Source: Lophium mytilinum
Taxonomy: Eukaryota > Ascomycota > Dothideomycetes > Mytilinidiales > Mytilinidiaceae
NCBI GenBank assembly: GCA_010093605.1
Contig: MU004203.1
Span: forward strand, 388,391-452,390
Length of the DNA: 64,000 bases
Reading direction: 5' to 3'
In this document: in pieces, positions 52,345-62,099 of the stretch
Layout: the number at the start of each line of letters is the position of its first letter
How positions within the stretch are numbered: the first letter of the stretch is position 1
Notes under the pieces: model-generated
What the model was told of the DNA's origin: nothing
What the model saw: only the letters and a program-made list of their open reading frames with translations
Databases searched by the model: none
Made by a program: the position numbers and the translations under genes

Positions 52345-54136
52345 GAATGGGGTGGGAGTACGCATCTGGTCACACATCTAGTGGAACGCTAGGTTGGTTG
52401 CTGTATACGATGAGAAAGAGTACGAATACGCCGACAATGGTACATTAATCAAGGTCACGTCCTGTGGACGATGACCTGTCACCGAGTACCGGGACCTTCA
52501 CCAGTTGTACCAGTGTCACGTGGTGCGACCCAGCAATGCGATCCCAGACTACAACGACACAACGCGAGAAGGACGAGAAAGCCGTTGGTGGCTATTGACG
52601 ACCCGAAGGCGCTGCAGTAATACTGGGTGCTGCAGTCATCGGTCCGTACTACGGCTTGTTGCAGTGGTTCAGGCGAGACGGTCTTTGTCCCGACGACGCG
52701 GTTCTCTTAAGGGTCTTTAAGGGCTCTGGAACGGATGTGTGCATTGCGTTTGGCATTCGTTGGGAGCACTCGGTTGGCCACGGCTGGCGATGCCGGTGGA
52801 GTCGTAGGGAGGCGGCATTGCCACGTCAAGACGTGATGTGATGCTGCTTATCGTGACTTTTCCTTTTCGTGGTGTTTCGATGCCTGAGGCCGCTCGGGCC
52901 GAAAAGGGTGCGGGAGCGAGCGTGAAGACAGGGCGGCGTCGCAGGCTTCTCCTTGCAGCCAGTGTGCAAGTTTCCTCTCCATCAGCACGGCGGTGGCGGC
53001 TTCGCTTGGCCGGATCGCAACGGGAAAAAGGAAGCTGAAATAGAACGGCGACGTGCATGACGGCATCACGCTGCCCGCCCCTCTCTTGCGATGGATGGAA
53101 CAGTGGTGTTCTCTGATTTTCAACATCACGATAGCGACTGAGCCCAGGTTAGGGGCTGCTGCAGGCTGAGGACCTGGGCCCGGTGTGATAGTGCAGTGAT
53201 CCCGACGGTTGTGATCTGGCCGGCGATCCAGTGAATATAGCAGCCAATCAGACGTGCGGGCTGCTCGCGCGTCGTCTCCCCGGGATTGCGAGCACAGCGC
53301 AGTCTGCAGCCCGATACTTTCTTTTCACAATCCGCACGTCGCCCGCCCAACCTGTTCACGCCGTAAAGAATCTCACCCAGCCATCTTCCACCCACCACAG
53401 CATCCTCATCTCTCCTCTCCAACGCCTCTCTCTGTGTGCTGTCTCCGCGCTCGTCTGTAGGTAGCGTCCCGTCAACCTGCGTTTGACCCGCCGTCTCTGA
53501 CTAGTTTCTCTTCGCAGACCGCCAACTCACCCTTCGTTCAGACCGCCTTCTACGAACCACTTCACTCCGCTCCCACGGCCTCGCAGGTCATGGATCCCAA
53601 GCCGGAGCCTCTCCCCAGCGACTTCCCTCCCATGTTTGCTCGAGAGTTCGCCGACAGCAGCTCCTACTAGAGAGCTTAGTCTCGCATCTTAGAGCTCTGA
53701 AACACCAGTCTGGCGATCTATCACCTCAAGATCGTCGCATACCATCCGTAGGCGCCCTCCTTGCGTGTCGCGTCACATCACACTACACTATTCCGCTTCA
53801 CCTTTGCGCTGCGTGCTCGCGCGACGACAACATCTACACCCCTCACGACATCGCGACTCGGGACCCTCTCACTAAACCTTCCTTCATATTACACGGCCCG
53901 CTCATGGGTTAAGAAAAGTGCTTCTACACCACTGCAACTGGAGGCGCTGGGCTGAAATTTCTTTGTCTGGCTCTGACGTGGGGGCTGCGGTCGGCGTACA
54001 AAGGCATTGTTGCGTTATATCCACCAGCGTTCCTTATTAAACTCATTACTCTGCATTTCTTGCGCACGGTTCTAATACATCAAAATACCTCAATACCCAC
54101 AATCAAACCCAAAATCAACAACCGCGCAACTACAAC
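52345..54136. promoter_or_regulatory. Intergenic and probable long spliced leader of the coiled-coil gene
   Basis: A CCAAT box at about 53244-53248 is followed by a pyrimidine-rich stretch (53290-53460), a convincing non-coding intron (donor GTAGGT near 53458, branch CTGAC, acceptor CAG at about 53518), and a 26-codon open frame at 53590-53670. This suggests a leader of 600-800 nt with an upstream ORF for the gene at 54137. The first 700 bp (52345-53100) show nothing I recognise. Confidence 0.45.
53590..53670 (+). CDS. Candidate upstream ORF or small gene, 26 codons
   Basis: The frame runs ATG to TAG and reads MDPKPEPLPSDFPP then MFAREFADSSSY. Its codons mostly end in C or G (AAG, CTC, AGC, GAC, TTC, GCC, TAC), like those of real genes nearby, and the frame stays open upstream through the acceptor at about 53518, where it reads TANSPFVQTAFYEP. 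No in-frame ATG precedes the intron, and a stop lies in frame near 53365, so translation would begin at 53590. It could act as a regulatory uORF for the coiled-coil gene or be the remains of a coding exon. Confidence 0.35.
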   Translation: MDPKPEPLPSDFPPMFAREFADSSSY

Positions 54137-55753
54137 ATGTCTACTCATCGCAGTGCCTCACTAGGCCCCGACCCAGACCCCAGAACCCCGCCACAATTTG
54201 TCCCTAAGCGCACTGTGTCTACCGAGCCGAAGTCTGACTACCTAAGAGGGGTGCTTGAGTCAAGACGCCCCAAGGGAACGCTGACGCCTTCGCCTGCTCC
54301 GCCGATGGTTGCAGAGTCGCCATCGGATTCGGATGATGAGTGGGCGCCGAGTGATGAGCATGGGAAAGGCCAGACTCTGAAGCGTCAACTGCGCCGCTTG
54401 TCCATGGATGCGCCAGTTGATGCCAAGACGCCCCACCGACAGAAAACCCGTGCAGAGCTGGCCAAGGATAAAGACAAGATGGAGAAGAACAGCTTTGCTA
54501 TCGGTCTGCGCATCGTCCTGTTGGAGGAGCAAAATGCCAAATACGCGAACGAGTTGGAAGAGGCCCGCGAGCGTCTCGAGGAGCTCGAGGACGTCAAAGA
54601 AGACAACCGCGAGCTTCGGATGGAGCGAGACTTGATGAAACTCCGGTTGCAAAATGTGGATACCCTGCTCGCTGGGAAGGACGACGATATTGCTGAACTC
54701 ACCGCAATCAACGACGAGACTATCAAAGAGATGGAAAAACGGGACGCTGGTCTTGAAGAAGCAGCTGATATGATCCTCTCTCTTGAAGAGGAGAACACCA
54801 CTTTGCGCCAGCAACTCGAGACCTCTAGGTTGGCCACTGTTGTCAATAATAGCGACTACTCCAGCTTCGATGGCGAGAAGATGCTCACGACTCGCACCTC
54901 TCTCGCTAGTATTGCAGAGTCTAAGATGTCATCATCCGAGAACCACTCCGACTACTACAGCCAGCCAGGATCTCCCCAGGTAAAGCCATCGAAGACTCCG
55001 TCCCCCAAGAAGCCAGCTAGGCCAGCTTCCTCGAGAATTCAGAACATGATCTACAATAATTCCAAGGGTCACGGCTCAGTCAATGAACTCCGCAAGCGAA
55101 TCTCTTACGTCTCGCTCACAGACCGGGAGTCTGTCCAGTCGGCCCCAGACTATGCGCCCTCCGCCATCTCCACCGTCCCTAGTCTCCCAGATATTAAGCC
55201 ACCTGGTACTCGGCGCCCCATAAACCGCGCCGAACCGCATCTCAACACCTCCGTATCCGCCGAAACCATTCAACAGGAGCGTTCTCCGCGAAAATCATCC
55301 CTCTACCCCAACCCCCTTGCTCTCCGAGATCGCTTCTACAAAGACCAAACGGCGTCACGGATTCCCCAATCACCAACCACTACGCGCCGTGACTCTGGTA
55401 TTCCAACCCCCGTGCTCGAACAAGACGCATACAAAGCCATGGTCCCGCCGCGAGGTAGCAGCAAAGCTTTTGCCCGCCGCAACAGCTCTGTCGACCAAGA
55501 CCCGGCTGAATCTTCTCCTGATTTGCCGCAGTCGTCGTCCCAGTCTTCACCAGAAAGTACAGAAACGGGATTTACCCAGCCGCATCAGCAGAACTGGTGG
55601 GAGGGCTACCAACGCTTCACAGCGAAACAAAACCCCACACTGCCAAGACCGGCGGTGACACGGACTAACACGGCGCCGAACTTATTCAACCCTGGAGAGG
55701 ATGAGGAGGAGTTTATGGAGAGAATGAAAGGGGTGGCCGGGAGGAGGAGGTAG
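54137..55753 (+). CDS. Coiled-coil protein with centrosomin N-terminal-like motif, 538 aa
   Basis: Single exon. Residues 1-110 are disordered and Ser/Pro-rich. Residues about 118-235 form a coiled coil: KNSFAIGLRIVLLEEQNAKY, then RDLMKLRLQNVD, and EKRDAGLEEAADMILSLEEEN. This order (a GL-LRI-LLEE start, then a RD-leading helix ending in -LEEE) resembles the Cnn_1N motif of centrosomin, fungal Mto1/ApsB and Pcp1-type proteins that recruit gamma-tubulin complexes to microtubule organising centres. The rest is Ser/Pro/Arg-rich with likely SP/TP phosphorylation sites. Much shorter than Mto1/ApsB (about 1000 residues), so it may be a separate spindle-pole or septal factor. The assignment rests on motif resemblance only. 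Confidence 0.7.
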   Translation: MSTHRSASLGPDPDPRTPPQFVPKRTVSTEPKSDYLRGVLESRRPKGTLTPSPAPPMVAESPSDSDDEWAPSDEHGKGQTLKRQLRRLSMDAPVDAKTPHRQKTRAELAKDKDKMEKNSFAIGLRIVLLEEQNAKYANELEEARERLEELEDVKEDNRELRMERDLMKLRLQNVDTLLAGKDDDIAELTAINDETIKEMEKRDAGLEEAADMILSLEEENTTLRQQLETSRLATVVNNSDYSSFDGEKMLTTRTSLASIAESKMSSSENHSDYYSQPGSPQVKPSKTPSPKKPARPASSRIQNMIYNNSKGHGSVNELRKRISYVSLTDRESVQSAPDYAPSAISTVPSLPDIKPPGTRRPINRAEPHLNTSVSAETIQQERSPRKSSLYPNPLALRDRFYKDQTASRIPQSPTTTRRDSGIPTPVLEQDAYKAMVPPRGSSKAFARRNSSVDQDPAESSPDLPQSSSQSSPESTETGFTQPHQQNWWEGYQRFTAKQNPTLPRPAVTRTNTAPNLFNPGEDEEEFMERMKGVAGRRR

Positions 55754-56241
55754 CGGAGTAGGGAGGAGGTTTGATCTTGCATTGGCGTTCTAAGGCATGG
55801 CGTATCTGGCGAACACCTCGAAAAGGGAATGGGAAACTGGCGTATGGAGCATTTGCATGTTGCTGTTCCATGGGAGGGATGCGCTGTAACACTATGTTTG
55901 TGAGGTTTCTTCATCTTTTTCTACGGCTCGAAGGTGCTGTTTCTGAGCGAGCGGTGTCTCCTAGCTAAGGGGAGGCTTTTTAGACTTGGACTGACAAGCA
56001 TGGCGCGCGCTGAGATCCAGGACTTAATATTAATCATGATGCTTTGCACACCGTCCTAATACCACCTGCATGCTCTATTTCGTGATAATCTGATCATAAA
56101 CACGTGATTACAAGCCACTTCGCTCCTCCGCTCAGACCTCCGCAACACCACGCCAAGCTCCATCTTCAACCCCACGTCACCCAGTTTCCACACTCAGCAT
56201 AAACATTCCCGCCGAAACATGCGCAAGTGGCCACAATCACA
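55754..56241. other. Intergenic, 488 bp
   Basis: Between the coiled-coil gene and the DSC2-like gene on the same strand. A CACGTG site lies near 56101. Presumed terminator of the first and promoter of the second; nothing else seen. Confidence 0.55.
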
Positions 56242-57282
56242 ATGCTAACCTCCGGCTTCACCAACGCGCCCGTCTCGCGCTTCCTGGTCTTCTGGGTCGT
56301 TACCGGCGCGCTGCTCGCCAGCATGACGGACATGCGATACTACCTACACATCGAAGTGGTGCCGCACTTGTGGGGGTATGGGCAGTGGTGGAGGGGGCTG
56401 AGCTGGGTGGTAAGCAGCACATGCTTCAGATACCAGGCAAAGAATTGTTCTAAACCTATCACAGACATGCTACACGAACTCCTCAGAAGTCCTCTTCGCA
56501 GCAATGTCATTCTATCACCTGCGCGTTATCGAGAGATTATGGGGGAGTCGGAAGTTTGCTGTACGTATATCCACCTCATACCCGAATTCTTTTCTATACT
56601 CCCATTCCTTCTCCTCTCTCACATCCCCCTCCCACGGCCGAATTTCAAAACTGACAATCCGTCATGACAGTCCTTCCTCCTCTCCACCGCCCCCTACACG
56701 ACCCTCCTCCCCCCTCTCCTCCTAACCCTCCTCCTCCGCCCCCTCACCTTCGGCCGCATCAACATCCTCCCCGCCGGCCCCACCGCCCTCCTCTTCGCCC
56801 TGCTCGTGCAATACCACGCCGCAATCCCCATCATCTACCGCTACAAACTCGCCGCCAGCGCCCCTGCCCCTGCGTCTAGCGCGTCTGCGACTGCTGCGGC
56901 TGGGCCCAGAGGCCTCATGAACACGTCCATCACGCTTACGTCGAAGACGCTGAGCTACGCGCTCCCGGCCCAACTCGCGCTGTCGTCTCTACCCGGTTCC
57001 GCGCTCGCGGCCGCGGTCGGCTGGGCCGTGGGCACGGCGTATCGGCGCGATATACTGCCTGGGGCGAGTGGGTGGCGGGTGCCGGCGTGGGTGGTTGGGG
57101 AGAAGCCGGGGCAGGCGAGGAGTGGGGGGTTTGAGGGGTTGAGGAGACGGTTGGAGGGGGAGAGGGAGGGGGGGATACTTGCTGGCGAAGGGGTTGTTGG
57201 GGAGAGGGGGGAGGGCAGGGCGAGGCGGAGAACATTAGGGGGTTTGGTGGCGGGGCAGTTCGGGGGAGCGGGACAGACTTGA
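56242..57282 (+). CDS. DSC2/UBAC2-like rhomboid pseudoprotease, 3 exons, 291 aa
   Basis: Exons: 56242-56409, 56465-56560, 56671-57282 (876 nt). The N-terminus [20 protein letters not shown] is the first membrane helix, followed by the [21 protein letters not shown] region with the [10 protein letters not shown] loop typical of the UBAC2/Dsc2 rhomboid-like family. Five or six hydrophobic helices follow up to about residue 215. Rhomboid serine and histidine dyad motifs are absent, as expected for a pseudoprotease. In fission yeast and Aspergillus, Dsc2/DscB is part of the Golgi Dsc E3 ligase that helps cleave SREBP in low sterol or oxygen. The Arg/Gly/Glu-rich C-terminus lacks the UBA domain found in animal UBAC2. 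An in-frame upstream GTG is not needed; ATG 56242 begins the conserved part. Confidence 0.82.
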
Positions 57283-60200
57283 GGGCATGAGGCCTGGGGA
57301 GAGCTGTGCGTGGAGGGGCCGTTTTGCATTGGCATTGCTGGAGTTTTGGCTAGGATGATGGGGCATGGGTGACGTGAGTAGACGACTTCATAAAAAAGCT
57401 GGTATGATTAGATTGCTGGTGTTGTCTCCTTTTCCTCAAGGGCTGGTTTCACGTGTTGCTCACAAGACCTCTGACCTTCTCGCGCCTTGTATCTTTGCAA
57501 AACCCTCACCGCCACTCCTTTTTGCTCTATCAGATGACTCCTCACCGGTTCACGTGCCGCTTACTCATTCCCCCTCTGTTCCGACAATAAAATCTCTCGC
57601 TCCCCCGGCAGGAAGCCTTTATTTCTCTCCAGAGGACAGGGTGGACAGAAAATGGTGGGGACCTCGAAAGTATGCGTACGATGTGATACTGTGCGTTCTT
57701 GGGCTGCAAAGCCACAGCATCAAGAAAGCCATGTGGTCTGGAGGACAGTAAAAAGCAAATGCACTCTTTGCCAATGGGTGGTGTGGAGCTGGTGGTTTGA
57801 AAAGAATGTTCAAGGCAACTCAATGGGACCGCGGCGGAAGTTCAAACGAAACACCCAGACTTGTCATGGGTGGGAGGAGGTGGTAGTGGTCGTTCGCCAC
57901 AGGATGAACAATCAAGCTATGGGGTGGTGGTGGGAGTTTCGGCATCAACAGAATCGATCGTGAGCAGCTATGGACCAGTGGAGGTTCGAAAAGCGAGACA
58001 GCGGAACAGAATGGGGGCTGGAGGTGGAAGCGGTTGGGAGATCGGGGTCGAAAAGATCGAACTGGCGGTTATCCATGTCTGGTAGAGGTGGTGGAGGTTC
58101 AAAAACGGTGACGGAAAACTGTCATGGAGTGTGAAAGCGGAGTTGAGATCAAAAATAGGCCGCAATTCCGGCCATGGAGTGGTGGAGCTGGGTGAAATTT
58201 CAAAGTCTGGTGTTCCTTGAGACATATGGGTGCGCTAGGTTCGAAATCGGTGATGCCTTGCTGGAATGGACTGGTAGGGGTGGGACTCGGGCGCGGTGGG
58301 TTTATCACCGCTCGATGATGCCCAGCTTTACCACAGTCCCAAGATGCAGCGTTTCAAAGAGGGAGGTACTGTACAGACCGTCTGCGAAGAGTCATGATGG
58401 ACACCAGCAGCGTGGTGGATAGTAATCACAGCGGTCTCAGCACTTTCCATCCAAGGATGCCGCAGAACTTTCGATCTCGCACGCTTCTCATAATACTGTG
58501 GCAAGGTATATTTGATTCCCTCTCTCTCCATGTTGCGCATCCCGCCTGGATTTTACTATCCTGCTCCTCCGTAGATCCCCCTCTACTAGAAAAGTGGAAA
58601 GAGGAGAGGGGGGTTTATATACTGCATCTCACGGGCATTCTCCTCTAGCACGTGCAAGTCAAAGTTTGGCTTGCTGTCATCTGCATCTCGTCCTAACTTA
58701 TGTTGAGGTGCTGAAGCACCCCAAACAGAGGCACATAGGCTGACTGGCAAAGTGTGAAATGTCTCTGATTCCAGGGTTCCGGGACTTTACATCTTCTCAA
58801 GAATTTCAGAATGCACCGAAGCACCCTCAACGTTGGTAACACGTGTGCCTAGACCTTTTGCAAGGCATTGTATTCCAGCTCCGTAACAAGGCGCTTATCA
58901 CCTGATGGCAACGGAAGCACGTGCGAAGGGATATAAAACCTCCCGCCCCCCGCGCAGATGTAAGTTTCTTTCTCTTAAGATAAAGAGAAGTTTGGGGGTT
59001 TCAAATACAAGATCTGAAGGATATGATGTTTTGGGGAGAGAAGGTTCCACTACGTCAGATCCTCGCCTTCGATGAACTGATGGAGCTTAAGGAGAGGGTT
59101 TCAATAGTGCATATAGGCCGCCCTCATGGATTGGCGGTGCTGGAAGAATCAAACAGACTTGCGTCAATTCCTGATGGGCTTGAGCATTTGAAATCGTGTT
59201 CAGGACGCAGTCATGGACTGGGACTGGCTGGCTGGGGTATGCAAATCGGATTTACGAAGCGCATTATGAGTCTGTGGAGTTGGGCAGTTCGAAACACGGA
59301 AAGAGTATTTGGTCCTGGTAGAGAGAAACCGGAGAACTCGTGAAGGGAGAAACTGGAGAACTCGTGAAGGGAGAAACCGGAGAACTCGTGAAGGGCAACC
59401 CGGAATGATCGGAGGAGTTGGCGAGCGGTCCCCGAGGTTTGGTGATGACGACGTTCGATCGTCGCAAATGCTGTTCTTCAGTGACGAAGTAGAGTGCTAG
59501 TGAGCATCTACTACAGAGTGTAGACAAGAGCACCAACAACTGATGTACCAGAGCAAAACGGTGACGGCACTTTCTCTAGCGCACTTAGTCGTCTCCTTTC
59601 TGATCCCAAAGGGCTCTCCATCGGCTATTTTGAGCTGCAAGCTCTTCTGGAATAGCTGAGCGGACTGCTTAACGACGGCGGAGGGAAAGACGGTATAGCT
59701 TTGAATACCCATCTTCAGATGTCTTGTTTGCCCGGCACGTGGAAGACATCTATACGCTATCCGATGTTCCTTATGCAAATCAAAATATAGAAATCCTAGC
59801 GGGTCAGTAAAACTATTTTCTCTTATCACTCTGATGACGTTCCTCTGTACCCATGAATCGAGTAGAACGTAAAGTTTCCTGATTTTCTAGGTAAACATGG
59901 ACATCAGGCGATGTTTCGGTGACGCTGGAGAATCGAATGGAGATAAGAGACAAAGGACGAAAAGAAATAACAGTACGATTAGCTCAGTTGTGTAAGACAG
60001 TATAGCTGTAATGAACCCATGATAGCCTGAATTTGGAGGACTAAAGCGTTTTGATATGGCTCCGCATCTTTGTGGAATGTTGAAGCCAACCAAAGTACAG
60101 AATAGATCCCCTAAGTTCTTACAAAAAGTTATTCTGGAATAAGACAATTTCAATCGCTGCGGACTAGTGTTCCGATTTCTAGTACCCTGCATTGATGAGA

Positions 60201-60365
60201 CGCAACTTTCCTAGTAACATAAACAGTGCTTGCTCAGACGAAGTGAAGAAGACAAGAAGGAAAGAGGATGGGGAGGCAGGGATAAGGAGCCGCACGGTCT
60301 CAGACGCGAGCTTGTCTTAGGTAGCTTCAGCCCATCACCTTCAGCTCTCCTCCACCAGCATCACG
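57283..60365. other. Intergenic, 3.1 kb
   Basis: No gene I can support. A 128-codon frame (57365-57751, plus) and a 106-codon frame (59023-59343, plus) have no recognised feature. The second follows a TATA-like ATATAAAA at 58931-58938 with a plausible leader, so a small orphan gene there is possible but unproven. A minus-strand TATA-like site lies at about 58615-58622, upstream of a 70-codon frame at 58328-58540. A 24-bp minisatellite is at 59323-59394. Confidence 0.45.
59323..59394. repeat. 24-bp minisatellite, three copies
   Basis: Three head-to-tail copies of a 24-bp unit starting GAGAAACCGGAGAACTCG (starts 59323, 59347, 59371), differing at one position. Low divergence implies recent expansion. 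The unit is eight codons long, but a stop in the plus frame breaks the 106-codon frame there. Confidence 0.9.
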
Positions 60366-62007
60366 ATGGAAAGTCCGGCGCAATGGCTTTCAATCACTGG
60401 AGAGCCTCTTGATATGGATGCTCAGGGGTCTTTCCTAGGTACTTCACTCTAAAAGCACGAACAATCAATTGCTAACACCTGAAAGGCAATTGCCCCTCCA
60501 TCTCCACGTACAAGACTCTCAATAGCTTGGGGGAAGGCGGTACGGTCTCTGATTTCATTTTGTTGAACGATTTACTGACTCCGATGCTTAATCGCCAGCT
60601 TACGGCGTCGTCACTCGCTCCCTCGATACTCGTACCTCTGACGTCGTCGCCATAAAACAACTCCACATTTCGTCCTCCGAACGCCACAATGGTATTCCTA
60701 TCACGACCCTCCGCGAGATCTCAATTCTTCGCTCCCTACGCCACCGGAACATCGTCAACGTACTAGACGTAGCTGTGGGCGAGGACAAGCTGGAGGACGT
60801 GTACATGGTCATGGAGTACTGCGAGCAGGTTGGTGTTCCCTGCCCAGACATCCAGCAAGCTGGGTGAATGCTGGGGTATGATGAACCCAAGGAACTTTGG
60901 TATATTCTCGCTGGCTTATGCTTGCCTCTGCCCTTGAGGTGGAGGTGGTTAGGGCCGGCGTTATTCAGGACATGGCCAATTTGATGGATGAGCTGAAAGT
61001 CAAGTTCACGTTGAGTCAAGGTATGTCTACGTCCCAGGGGAAGAGGTCTGGTTATACTTACTATGGTATAGTCAAATGTCTTGCTCGCCAATTACTTGAA
61101 GGTTTGGAGTACATCCACCGCAACGACATCATCCACCGGTACCTCTCCATCTTCTGCCACACAATCAACACCCCACCTAATGTATCAGGGACGTCAAACT
61201 TCAAAATCTTCTTCTCACCGCAAAAGGCGTCCTCAAACTTGGTAAATTCCAACTTCCCCCCTGCTCCCTGCCACCACCTATCATCTAACGCACCTTTTAG
61301 CGGACTTCGGCCTCTCCCGTCCCTTTTCCGCCCGCCCCCTCACTCCTGGCGTTGTCACAATCTGGTACCGGGCTCCTGAGATCCTCCTCGGCACAAAATA
61401 CTACTCCACCCCTATAGACCTCTGGTCTGCCGGCCTCATCATCGGCGAACTGCTCCTCAATGAACCTGTCCTGCCTGCCGAAACGCCAATCGCCCAACTC
61501 GCAGCTATGGTGAAACTCTTCGGCACACCTACCAAAGAAGATGTCGATGCTTTGAGGGAACTGGGATGTCCAGACCTGGTGCGCTGGCAGAGGGAGGGGA
61601 TGCCTAGCGGACGAGCGGATAATCTCGCCCGACGATTCGAAGGTGTAGCTACCGATGGGACGTTGAGGTTTCTGAAGGGACTATTGCGATGGGACATGAG
61701 AGAGAGATGGACAGCGACGGAGGCACTGGGGCGGGGTAGACGACCGCCGAAGAATGCGGAGGACTGGTGGAGGGAGAGTCCGAGGGCGGTGGAGAAGGAG
61801 ATGCTGCCAACGTTTCCGGAGGTGCGAAATGCGGCTGGTGGAAGTAGTGGGGAGAGAAAGCTGGAGGTACCGGAGAGATTGAAGGAGGGAAAAAAGCATG
61901 GGGCTGATGAGGAGGCGGGGAAGGAGTTTGGCGGCTATACTTTCGATTTTGGGGGCGGAGATGAGGATGGAGCTGTGGTAAAGGGTGTGAAAAGGGTGAG
62001 GCGATGA
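60366..62007 (+). CDS. CDK10/CDK11 (PITSLRE)-like protein kinase, 7 exons, 411 aa
   Basis: Exons: 60366-60438, 60486-60539, 60599-60828, 60969-61020, 61072-61138, 61189-61241, 61301-62007 (1236 nt). Complete kinase: glycine loop LGEGAYGVV, VAIKQL lysine, cyclin-binding helix PITTLRE, hinge VMEYCEQDMANLM, catalytic HRDVKLQNLLL, DFGLSRPF, activation threonine in LTPGVVTIWYRAPEILLG, and LWSAGLIIGELL. PITTLRE in place of PITSLRE and MPSGRADNLARRFEGV near the end mark the fungal Ppk23-type branch. The roles known for relatives are transcription and cell-cycle control. A Lys/Glu/Gly-rich tail of about 75 residues ends in KRVRR. Donor GTACGG at 60540 was preferred because it alone restores the glycine loop. 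The third intron (140 nt) is unusually long here. Confidence 0.92.
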
Positions 62008-62099
62008 GTATTTCAGAGGGTATGGCAATTCATTCCTGTAATTAGCAGGGCTAATCAGATCCATCATTCTTCCCTTTTCGTGGATTATCCCAATTCTCA

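Noticed and set aside
58328-58540. 70-codon minus-strand frame containing LRHPWMES, reminiscent of a kinase end
   Set aside because: A single short string; the rest has no kinase pattern and no neighbouring exons fit.
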